From Anaerolineae bacterium (lineage in GTDB: Bacteria; Chloroflexota; Anaerolineae; Anaerolineales; E44-bin32), in contig DUEW01000021.1 of assembly GCA_011174845.1 (NCBI GenBank), positions 1 through 32,449 on the forward strand: a DNA stretch of 32,449 nt, read 5' to 3'. The translations under genes and the position numbers were made by a program. Below are positions 19,016 through 26,357 of the stretch, piece after piece. The notes beneath the pieces are model-generated. The model worked only from the letters and a program-made list of their open reading frames with translations, did not search any database and was not told the origin of the DNA. How positions within the stretch are numbered: the first letter of the stretch is position 1; each line of letters opens with the position of its first letter.

Positions 19016-19489
19016 TCATACAGCCGCCTTTTTTTCCTTGGTGTAACTTTTTAATTGAACGTGTAATACTTCTTCAATCATCTGAGATCTCTCATCGATA
19101 AGACGCCAAGAGCGGCTTTCCAGGGCTTGACCTTGATCAACACGAGTGATGAGGTAGGAATACCATGGGAGAGCCCACTGACGATCAAATTCTGAAGGTT
19201 CAGCCGGGTGATCGGGATGAGAATGGAATACACCGATGACATCCAGGCCGAGTCTCTCTGCTTCCTGCTCTCCGGTAAGTAAGTCTTCTGGATTGATCAA
19301 ATAGCGGTTGCGACGAGATTCCGGTTGGAACTTATTTTCCAAGGGTAAGATCCTGCTCGTCCATCGCTCCTCACCATTTATCTTGCCCAGGATCAAACCG
19401 GCGCCTTCTTCAGGGTAGTGCCTCTGACCGTGATCCCAAATTTGCAGCAGAAGTTCTCGAGAGATGTTCAGTGTCATTTGACATCCCAA
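19016..19489 (-). CDS. mec: Mec-like JAMM/MPN+ metalloprotease
   Basis: JAMM motif VIGVFHSHPDHPAEPSEFD with upstream EEGAGLILG; overlaps cysM and precedes cysO, as in the known mec-cysO-cysM grouping. Confidence 0.88.
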   Translation of the reverse strand: MGCQMTLNISRELLLQIWDHGQRHYPEEGAGLILGKINGEERWTSRILPLENKFQPESRRNRYLINPEDLLTGEQEAERLGLDVIGVFHSHPDHPAEPSEFDRQWALPWYSYLITRVDQGQALESRSWRLIDERSQMIEEVLHVQLKSYTKEKKAAV

Positions 19490-20427
19490 ATAGGTTGGTG
19501 GAGATATTTCATTCCAGAATCAGGCAGAATGACGACGATCACACCTTCTTCAATACGTTTCGCCAGATTGAGAGCTGCGACGACCGCGGCTGCAGCGGAA
19601 ATACCTACGAACAACCCCTCTTCCTTACCTAAACGGCGCACCATTTCGTATGCCTGCTCGGTGGTGACAGGAATCGTTTCATCCGGGAGGGTTGGTTCAT
19701 AGATCTCTGGAACATTGCTTGTTGGTAGATGCTTGAGGCCTTCTAGACCATGTATTGGTCCGTCAGGTTGGACCGCCACCAGGCGGATATCAGGGAGGAC
19801 TTCTCTCAAATATCGTCCAGTTCCCATCAGTGTTCCTGTCGTTCCTAACCCGGCGACGAAGTGTGTCACTCTTCCATTGGTTTGAGATAGGATCTCCGGT
19901 CCGGTCGTTGTGTAATGAGCCTGCCAATTTGCGGGGTTGCTGTATTGATTAGCATAGTAGTAGAGCGAGGGATTTTCCGCCGCCATCTCCGCTGCTACAA
20001 CTCGGGCGCCCTCTGATCCCTCAAGGGGATCCGTAAGTGTCAATTCTGCGCCGAGTGCGCGTAGGATTGTTAATCGTTCCGGTCCAGCGTTGGATGGAAT
20101 AGCTATATGGACACGAATACCGAGCGGGGCTCCTAGTGTTGCGTATGCGATTCCCATGTTGCCGGAGCTTGAATCGAGGAACACTCGATCTTCCTTCAAG
20201 AGCCCGTTGGACAACGCTTTGCTCAGGATAGCCGCAGCCGGGCGGTCCTTCACCGAGCTGCCTGGATTGAACCACTCCGCTTTACCATAAATTTCCACCG
20301 ATTCAGCGAAACCATCCGTCAGTCGTTGAAGGCGAATCAGTGGTGTATTACCGATCGTGCTCCATAAGTCCTGATCTGGAAAGCTGATTGGCAGGGTTAG
20401 TTTTTCCTCAAGGATAGATTTGTCCAT
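19474..20427 (-). CDS. cysM: PLP-dependent cysteine synthase (CysM/CysK family)
   Basis: GNTPLIRLQRL, WFNPGSSVKDRPA (PLP Lys), DSSSGNMGIAYA, LGTTGTLMGTGRYL. Start at ATG 20427 with GGGAGG 9 nt upstream, preferred over GTG 20463. Confidence 0.92.
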   Translation of the reverse strand: MDKSILEEKLTLPISFPDQDLWSTIGNTPLIRLQRLTDGFAESVEIYGKAEWFNPGSSVKDRPAAAILSKALSNGLLKEDRVFLDSSSGNMGIAYATLGAPLGIRVHIAIPSNAGPERLTILRALGAELTLTDPLEGSEGARVVAAEMAAENPSLYYYANQYSNPANWQAHYTTTGPEILSQTNGRVTHFVAGLGTTGTLMGTGRYLREVLPDIRLVAVQPDGPIHGLEGLKHLPTSNVPEIYEPTLPDETIPVTTEQAYEMVRRLGKEEGLFVGISAAAAVVAALNLAKRIEEGVIVVILPDSGMKYLHQPIWDVK

Positions 20428-20523
20428 GGCTGCGTACCTCCCATCATCATACTGAATCGACACGGCTACCCAATGAGTGAAGCAATCTGCTCCATTCGCA
20501 AACGATCATCCACCGATCAATCT

Positions 20524-20624
20524 GCGGAGGTACATTGCCACTCGTCGGATAGCCACTGGAGATTTGCTATCTTGATGCAGGTTTTTTTCTAGAGATTCTG
20601 AGACGAGTCGGCTAGCACCCCCGC
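20524..20624 (-). promoter_or_regulatory. Candidate attenuator RNA hairpin in the cysM operon leader
   Basis: Minus-strand RNA: GCGGGGGUGC (20624-20615) pairs with GUACCUCCGC (20533-20524), 10 bp incl. 2 G-U; GCCGACUCGUC (20612-20602) pairs with GACGAGUGGC (20546-20537), 10 bp with one bulged G. Confidence 0.6.
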
Positions 20625-20647
20625 CTCATACAAGTGCATGTCATCAT
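20612..20647 (-). CDS. Candidate cysteine-rich leader peptide MMTCTCMRRGC
   Basis: ATG ATG ACA TGC ACT TGT ATG AGG CGG GGG TGC TAG, about 36 nt downstream of the predicted transcription start of the cysM operon; 3 Cys of 11 residues. Confidence 0.55.
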   Translation of the reverse strand: MMTCTCMRRGC

Positions 20648-20689
20648 GCTTCTAATAGCCTTTCTTATATTTAGACTATTTATGTCGCA

Positions 20690-20717
20690 ATTATAATACT
20701 TATGTAAGGTTTGTCAA
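20690..20717 (-). promoter_or_regulatory. Near-consensus sigma70-type promoter for the cysM operon
   Basis: Minus strand TTGACA (20717-20712), 16-nt spacer, TATAAT (20695-20690); predicted start near 20683. Confidence 0.8.
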
Positions 20718-20862
20718 GGATGATCCTTGAGATTAATATTGATCCCAAATTGCTGTTCTTTTCGTCCCGTCGAGATTATAAGTTTATTCAGCCCTACGAT
20801 CGTGGGCATAGAACTTGTATGCTTGCGGGACTGGGGTCATGTCGTACTTGTTGTTCTCAACT

Positions 20863-20871
20863 TGATATAAT
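20863..20871 (+). promoter_or_regulatory. Extended -10 promoter element upstream of the amidase gene
   Basis: TGA-TATAAT 22 nt upstream of ATG 20893; no good -35. Confidence 0.45.
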
Positions 20872-20892
20872 CAGAGTGGATTCCGAAAGCCT

Positions 20893-21714
20893 ATGTCTCG
20901 TAGAACCCGGACAGGTCGTTACTATCCAGAGCCGTCGCCCTTCGCGCGAGGGGTGATGCGGCATTTGGCCGTCAGTCTAGCGACGGCTGCTGTGGTAGCG
21001 ACGGTGTTTACAGCTTGGAAGCCAGCTGCGCTCAGCCCGAGCGAGCTTGCGGGTCAACTGGCAGCTGCGCTCGAAGGAAAGCCGACCGAGCAACCGGTTT
21101 CTTCTTTTCTCTCCCCGGGATCAACAGATCAAGGGGATCTGAAAATCGGAATTGTGGTCGGACATTCGGGTCCTAACCCAGATACCGGATATGCTGACCC
21201 CGGAGCGCAATGTCGCGATGGGCTTACTGAATTGATGATCAACCAAGCTGTGGGCGATCTCGTAAAGGGCACATTGGAAGCAGCAGGCTTGAAAGTCGAT
21301 TTGCTTGAGGAGTGGGATGATCGATTGATAGGATATCGGGGTGTTGCTTTGGTGTCGATCCACACTGATTCGTGTGAGCCATCAGGTGAATATGCTACCG
21401 GGTACAAAGTGGCCGCAGCGGTGGAAACCAAAGTACAGGATAAGGCTCAACGGCTGGTAGCTTGTATGATTGATCGCTATGGTCGGGCGACCGATCTTCG
21501 TTACCATCCTTATTCCATTACCATCGATATGACGGAGTATCATACATTCCGTGAGATCCATCCCCAAACTCCAGCCGTGATCATTGAAGTTGGATTTATG
21601 TATTTGGACCGAGAATTCTTGACCAAGCATACGGATTTGGTCGCACGTGGTATTTCGGACGGCATCCTATGTTATGTAAACAATGAGCCAGCCGATCTTG
21701 ATTGGGAGGATTAA
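20893..21714 (+). CDS. N-acetylmuramoyl-L-alanine amidase (Amidase_3-like), membrane anchored
   Basis: IGIVVGHSGPNPDTGYADPGAQCRDGLTELMINQAV, VALVSIHTDSC, PAVIIEVGFMYLDRE: zinc ligands and catalytic Glu region; N-terminal TM. Confidence 0.82.
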   Translation: MSRRTRTGRYYPEPSPFARGVMRHLAVSLATAAVVATVFTAWKPAALSPSELAGQLAAALEGKPTEQPVSSFLSPGSTDQGDLKIGIVVGHSGPNPDTGYADPGAQCRDGLTELMINQAVGDLVKGTLEAAGLKVDLLEEWDDRLIGYRGVALVSIHTDSCEPSGEYATGYKVAAAVETKVQDKAQRLVACMIDRYGRATDLRYHPYSITIDMTEYHTFREIHPQTPAVIIEVGFMYLDREFLTKHTDLVARGISDGILCYVNNEPADLDWED

Positions 21715-21716
21715 CC

Positions 21717-22715
21717 TTGGTAGTGGCTAGTGAAAATACTGACCAAGACTACCTTGTGGCTCTAAGGGCGGCTCGTGCGGCTCTTGCGAAAGGCAGGCGA
21801 GTAGAAGCGCGAAGATTGGCACGAAGAGCTGCTCAGATCGCGCCTTCTAAGGAAGAGCCCTGGTTATTCCTGGCTGCGGTGTCCGAACCGCGCGCTGGCT
21901 TAGCGTATGTTGCACGTGCTCTGGAAATCAATCCTAACAGCAGAACGGCTCGTAAGGCCATTCGCTGGGTTATGCAGCGCTTATCGCCTCAAGAGCGCAC
22001 GCAAGCAGTCCGTGAAGCTCAGCTTCCCGACGAACTCGTGTATCAATTAGCACCTTGGGAATCTTTGGCGTCACGGCGATTGTTATCAACCCGAGTATTT
22101 CTTTCTGCACTTCTATTGACCGTGGGGATCGGTATTTGGTTGGTCAATCAACCTGCCGATGCTCAGCAACCACAAGTAGCATCGGTTCCCTTGGCTAAAG
22201 CATCTTTTACCCCAACGCCAACGAAAACACCAACTGCTACGCTGACGCCCACACCTACAATGACACCCACTATGACCCCCACGTCGACCCCTACCACAAC
22301 TCCCACCCGTCGACCGAGTGTCTCATGGACCTATAGCCTAGATCCACAAGAACTCGCGAGTGAAGGGCGATGGATTGATGTCGATGTCACCGCACAACAA
22401 GTGACGGCTTACGTGGGGGATACTGCGGTCAGACAATTTACTGTATCGACCGGGACGAGAGCCCATCCGACGGTCCTCGGTCAATTCCGAATCTATGCGA
22501 GGTACCGTGCCGCACCCATGTCCGGCCCTGGTTACTACCTACCGGGAGTGCCATTTGTGATGTATTTCTACAAAGGTTATTCGTTGCATGGGACGTATTG
22601 GCATGATAACTTCGGTACACCCATGAGTCATGGGTGTGTCAATATGCGGACGCCGGAAGCAGAGTGGTTGTACGACTTCGCCTCATTTGGCACATTAGTA
22701 AATATCCATCCGTAA
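21717..22715 (+). CDS. L,D-transpeptidase (YkuD) with N-terminal helical region, TM segment and Thr/Pro linker
   Basis: SLHGTYWHDNFGTPMSHGCVNMRTPEAEWLYDF is the YkuD active-site motif. TTG start at 21717 with GGAGGA upstream. Confidence 0.9.
   Translation: MVVASENTDQDYLVALRAARAALAKGRRVEARRLARRAAQIAPSKEEPWLFLAAVSEPRAGLAYVARALEINPNSRTARKAIRWVMQRLSPQERTQAVREAQLPDELVYQLAPWESLASRRLLSTRVFLSALLLTVGIGIWLVNQPADAQQPQVASVPLAKASFTPTPTKTPTATLTPTPTMTPTMTPTSTPTTTPTRRPSVSWTYSLDPQELASEGRWIDVDVTAQQVTAYVGDTAVRQFTVSTGTRAHPTVLGQFRIYARYRAAPMSGPGYYLPGVPFVMYFYKGYSLHGTYWHDNFGTPMSHGCVNMRTPEAEWLYDFASFGTLVNIHP
22209..22312 (+). repeat. Low-complexity Thr/Pro linker coding repeat
   Basis: TPTPTKTPTATLTPTPTMTPTMTPTSTPTTTPT encoded by repeated ACC/CCN codons. 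Confidence 0.8.
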
Positions 22716-22848
22716 GGTTCGTGGACCGTCATCTTATGTCATCGTCATTACTCAATTGATGGGGGATGCGTGGTATCCTGAGAACCAACCCAGATAAAGA
22801 AGTAACAGGGGTCTGGTCGCGTTATTATTACGCCGATAGCCTTCCTCA

Positions 22849-22876
22849 TTGGGACATGGGGGAAATTTGGTAAGAT
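22849..22876 (+). promoter_or_regulatory. Candidate promoter upstream of the ferredoxin gene
   Basis: TTGGGA-N16-TAAGAT with TG just before the -10. Confidence 0.45.
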
Positions 22877-22906
22877 ACAAAATATCCAACGGCGAAGGGG
22901 TATCAA

Positions 22907-23266
22907 ATGGCTAAACTCAAGGTCGAAGGGTATGGAACCTATGAAGTTCCCCAAGAAAAAAGGTTGGTGAAAGCGATCGAGGATTCGGGTGTGGATATCC
23001 TTCATCGCTGTGGGGGAAATGCCAGATACACAACTTGTCGAGTGGAATTCATCGAAGGCGAACCTCAACAACAGACGGTTGCAGGGCGAGATAAGCTGCT
23101 TGAGAAGGAGGAATCTGGTATTCGGCTTTCCTGCCAGTGTCTTGTGGAAGAGGACATGCATGTACGCGTGATCCACACCCTCCAGAGTACTGGGCTTGAT
23201 AGTCCCGGCGGCGAACCGGCGGATGAAATTACACCTGAGCCGGTATGGATCCGCCTCGAGAGGTGA
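22907..23266 (+). CDS. 2Fe-2S ferredoxin-like protein with a non-canonical cluster motif
   Basis: ILHRCGGNARYTTCRVEFIEGEP...GIRLSCQCLV; C-x5-Y-x2-C instead of C-x5-C-x2-C. Confidence 0.82.
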   Translation: MAKLKVEGYGTYEVPQEKRLVKAIEDSGVDILHRCGGNARYTTCRVEFIEGEPQQQTVAGRDKLLEKEESGIRLSCQCLVEEDMHVRVIHTLQSTGLDSPGGEPADEITPEPVWIRLER

Positions 23267-23272
23267 TATTGC

Positions 23273-23695
23273 GTGGCTCGTCATACGTTGTTTTCCGGTT
23301 TGATTGTCGATGAATTTGATAACCCTGTTGAGGTGACTTCTGTTGGCGGGGAGATCTTTTACGTTGTAGATGACGCCGGGTTCCGTCGACATGTTGAGAG
23401 TGAATATGTCGACCGTCAGGTGTTGAAGCACCTTTATGAGATGATCCAGGGACACGAAGAGTTGATCAGTGAGGAGACGATGAAGATGCTGGGGCAGGAG
23501 GACATCTTCACGAAAGCGATGATCGAGGTTTCGCTTAAGAATCTTGACCATCAATTCGATGAATTAATTGAGCGTGGGATGCCGGAAGAAGCGCGTGCCT
23601 GGCTTGGTATGATCGGTTTTCGTGTTGTGATTAATATCCATGGTGATGTTATGAATGTCGAACAGCCCAGCTCGTCGATCGATCCGTACGAATAA
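23273..23695 (+). CDS. Uncharacterised protein following the ferredoxin gene
   Basis: 140-aa ORF (GTG start) 7 nt after the ferredoxin stop; no family recognised. Confidence 0.75.
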   Translation: MARHTLFSGLIVDEFDNPVEVTSVGGEIFYVVDDAGFRRHVESEYVDRQVLKHLYEMIQGHEELISEETMKMLGQEDIFTKAMIEVSLKNLDHQFDELIERGMPEEARAWLGMIGFRVVINIHGDVMNVEQPSSSIDPYE

Positions 23696-23739
23696 AATCC
23701 CTTTCTTTTGATGGGCAGGTGCTGATGTGTGTCTAATGT

Positions 23740-23748
23740 TGCTATAGT
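23740..23748 (+). promoter_or_regulatory. Extended -10 element upstream of the thioredoxin-TPR gene
   Basis: TGC-TATAGT; implies the start codon is GTG 23782, not ATG 23752. Confidence 0.4.
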
Positions 23749-23781
23749 AGAATGAAGCACCAACTATTTCGAGGTAGTACA

Positions 23782-24618
23782 GTGACATTATCTGAACATA
23801 TCATTGATGTGACCGAAGCTACTTTCGAGAGCGATGTCTTGCTCAGTTCACATGATGTACCGGTCGTTGCCGATTTTTGGGCGACGTGGTGTGGTCCTTG
23901 TCTTGTGCTAGGTCCGATCCTGGAGCGCCTAGCAATTGAGGCTGGTGGAGCCTTCCGTTTAGCAAAGGTTAATGTAGACGAGAATCCCAACCTTGCCATC
24001 CGCTATGGAGTACAGGGGATCCCTGCCGTCAAGGCCTTTAAAAATGGCAAGGTCGAGGCGGAATTTGTTGGAGCACAGCCCGAACCTGTCCTCCGTCGTT
24101 TCGTTCAACGTTTGGTTCCCACCGAATCCGAGCAGGCTGTTGAGAAGGCGCAAAGCCTGCTAGCCACTCGTCATTGGAAAGAGGCAGAACAAGCCTTTCG
24201 AGATGTCCTAGATGAGAATGATACTAACTCTATCGCAGCACTGGGATTGATGAAAAGTCTATTGATGCAGGGGCAAGGTGAGGAACCCAGGAAGATTATC
24301 GAGAACTTCCCGCCTGGAACAGAGTGGGCCGAAGCCGAACGCTTGAGACCCTTGGCGGAGATTTTAGCGGAAGTTGAGGAAGACGGACCTTATCCCTCAG
24401 ATGACCCATTAGCTGCTCGATTCTATCAAGCGGCGCGTCTCATATCCCGTAATAATTTCCCAGCGGCCATGGATGGATTATTAGACATCCTGCGTGAGGA
24501 TAAGGAATATCGAGGGGGTTTACCAAAACAGATCCTCCTGGCTTTGTTTGCCTTATTGGGTGATGGGGACCCTCTAACAAGGCAATATCGAGACGAACTA
24601 GCTTCAATTTTGTTTTAA
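23782..24618 (+). CDS. Thioredoxin-domain/TPR protein of the CnoX (YbbN) type
   Basis: VVADFWATWCGPCLVLGPILERLA, GIPAVKAFKNGK, then helical TPR-like C terminus. SD GAGGT 7 nt before GTG 23782. Confidence 0.88.
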   Translation: MTLSEHIIDVTEATFESDVLLSSHDVPVVADFWATWCGPCLVLGPILERLAIEAGGAFRLAKVNVDENPNLAIRYGVQGIPAVKAFKNGKVEAEFVGAQPEPVLRRFVQRLVPTESEQAVEKAQSLLATRHWKEAEQAFRDVLDENDTNSIAALGLMKSLLMQGQGEEPRKIIENFPPGTEWAEAERLRPLAEILAEVEEDGPYPSDDPLAARFYQAARLISRNNFPAAMDGLLDILREDKEYRGGLPKQILLALFALLGDGDPLTRQYRDELASILF

Positions 24619-24702
24619 TCCTTCCTCTTTGCACTTCTCGTCATCCCCGCTCAATCGACGATCAGAGTGTCTCATCGCTCAAGCGATGGATAAAGAAAAA
24701 AA

Positions 24703-24722
24703 CCCCGATCTTAAGATCGGGG
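24703..24722 (-). terminator. Rho-independent terminator downstream of the CBM9-like gene
   Basis: Perfect 20-bp palindrome CCCCGATCTTAAGATCGGGG followed on the minus strand by TTTTTTTCTTT. Confidence 0.85.
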
Positions 24723-24749
24723 CGTTGTATTCCCACTTTCACAGAGCAG

Positions 24750-25712
24750 CTACTCCCCAGTTGACCCCTCAAGGATCAGCGTCCCCCATGTGGTTGGGTC
24801 GGTCACCCGTCGAGTATTCACACTGCACACCATGGACTGCCAACTAGAAGTTCCAACGATGTCGTTGTCGGAGAGGGATAGAGCGAAACCAAATCTGGTT
24901 CCTTCTAGCGGGGTGACGTCAAATACCGACCATGGGATTTTTGCCTCCAGATCGTAGCCATCATCTGTGATGACCGCTTCGACGATGGCTGACCTTATCC
25001 ATGATTCTAGATAGCGAGGGTACCAGCGATAAGCTTCGCTATCCAGTGAATCGAAATTGCCGGGCGATAAGCCAATTTGGTAATCGTCGCTGTTCATGAT
25101 TGCAGAATGAAAGTCCCCTGCCAGATTTGTGTCAAGTTGGATTTCGAGGTCATCTCCCCTGTACATATACCTACCCCATGAGACTTGGACAAAGGTGTCA
25201 TCCGTACGGCTGACGGCTATATAGAGATAGTCGGCATCCCAGCCGATGTAGAAGGTTGCGGAGAGATCACTGACTCCTGTCCAGTTATCCCCGGCGTAAG
25301 GTACCGTTTCTTCTGCTTTATAGGCAGTCGTCGACCATTCGCTTAAATCTCCGTCGATGATAGGGGGTGTACTTAAAAAGGTCGCAGTGATTGGGCTTCC
25401 GTTAGGACGTGAACTCATTGAGCCCATCGTCGCTGATGGGAGTGGGGTGCCGGTTGGACCAGTGGCAGTGGCGACAGGTGTGCTCGGGGTGCTCGTCTCG
25501 ATTGTAGGCGTAATTTCCTCTGTGGGTGCCACAGTGGAGGGGGGTGAGGTCGCGCTTGGAGTGATCGCGAAGATCGCCGTATGTGTCAGATTGGGTGTGG
25601 GAAAGGTGAAAGGCGTCGGAGACGCGAAGCTTGGCAGTGTGCAAGAAGTGGAGACCAATGCCAGGAGGATCATTGCCAGCATGCGGGTACGCATAGCCAT
25701 TTCTGCCTCCAA
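24750..25712 (-). CDS. Secreted lipoprotein with a CBM9-like (sugar-binding) domain
   Basis: Lipobox LVSTSC, Ser/Thr/Pro linker, then PPIIDGDLSEWSTTAYKAEE...ATFYIGWDADYLYIAVSRTDDTF...GDDLEIQLDTNLAGDF...YDLEAKIPWSVFD. Confidence 0.78.
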   Translation of the reverse strand: MEAEMAMRTRMLAMILLALVSTSCTLPSFASPTPFTFPTPNLTHTAIFAITPSATSPPSTVAPTEEITPTIETSTPSTPVATATGPTGTPLPSATMGSMSSRPNGSPITATFLSTPPIIDGDLSEWSTTAYKAEETVPYAGDNWTGVSDLSATFYIGWDADYLYIAVSRTDDTFVQVSWGRYMYRGDDLEIQLDTNLAGDFHSAIMNSDDYQIGLSPGNFDSLDSEAYRWYPRYLESWIRSAIVEAVITDDGYDLEAKIPWSVFDVTPLEGTRFGFALSLSDNDIVGTSSWQSMVCSVNTRRVTDPTTWGTLILEGSTGE

Positions 25713-26012
25713 TTTATCCGCTCAAAAAGGTTGCCTGGATTGTACAGCGATAATGGGAATTGCAAAACCTACCCCCAGACATTCCAATGGTACTATTCGA
25801 CAAGCCCTGGGTGTCGGTTTTTGAGGTTTTGGGCACTACTGAGCTTGGCGCAGGATGCTGATGTGGATTGGATGGGAGTCATTCACATTCGATGACGTCA
25901 GCATGATAGCCGCGGGCTAAAGTCAATGTTTGATTGGAGCCGCTAACCCAATCTGAACGGCTACGAAATTACACTCAAAGCATATTCTTATAAAATTCGT
26001 TGGAATCCGTGT

Positions 26013-26038
26013 TGCTCTGTCAGGTAGGACATAGAGCG
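26013..26038. repeat. Short sequence matching the ends of the 4359-4560 foldback element
   Basis: TGCTCTGTCA (10/10 with one element end) then GGTAGGAC, then ATAGAGCG (inverted CGCTCTAT, 8/8 with the other end). Confidence 0.35.
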
Positions 26039-26101
26039 TGTTTGGTTCCACAATTCGATCAGGAGAAGCTATATCTCTAACAAATCTTAGCTGAAGCTAA
26101 A

Positions 26102-26185
26102 TGGGGCGGGTGGGAGTCGAACCCACACGAGGTTGCCCTCAGAGGATTTTAAGTCCCCGGCGTCTGCCAATTCCGCCACCGCCCC
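26102..26185 (-). tRNA. tRNA-Leu (anticodon UAA)
   Basis: Minus strand GGGGCGGTGGCGGAATTGGCAGACGCCGGGGACTTAAAATCCTCTGAGGGCAACCTCGTGTGGGTTCGACTCCCACCCGCCCCA: 7-bp acceptor stem, long variable arm, GGTTCGA T loop, anticodon TAA. Confidence 0.96.
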
Positions 26186-26326
26186 TGTGTTTATTGTAAC
26201 CCTGACCCTGGATGCGTCAAGATAAATGTTGCCTTGCTGCCCCTCGGCATGATCAATATAACTTCTCATCATCGTGAGTCCTCTCGTATAAGAAAAAGTT
26301 TGCCAAAATGCTGATATGGACCCCTG

Positions 26327-26335
26327 TGCTATAAT
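26327..26335 (+). promoter_or_regulatory. Extended -10 promoter element for secA
   Basis: TGC-TATAAT 22 nt upstream of ATG 26358. Confidence 0.5.
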
Positions 26336-26357
26336 CCGGCCTGAAAGGGTCCAGAAC

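Noticed and set aside
20480-20625. Frame fragments GASRLVSESLEKNLHQDSKSPVAIRRVAMYLRRLI and VDDRLRMEQIASLIG in the cysM leader, suggesting a decayed regulator gene
   Set aside because: Needs a frameshift, has no start codon, and the RNA pairing/leader-peptide explanation accounts for the same bases better.
22748-23554. 268-aa minus-strand ORF
   Set aside because: Entirely antisense to the ferredoxin and the 23273-23695 gene; composition is not protein-like and no motif is recognised.
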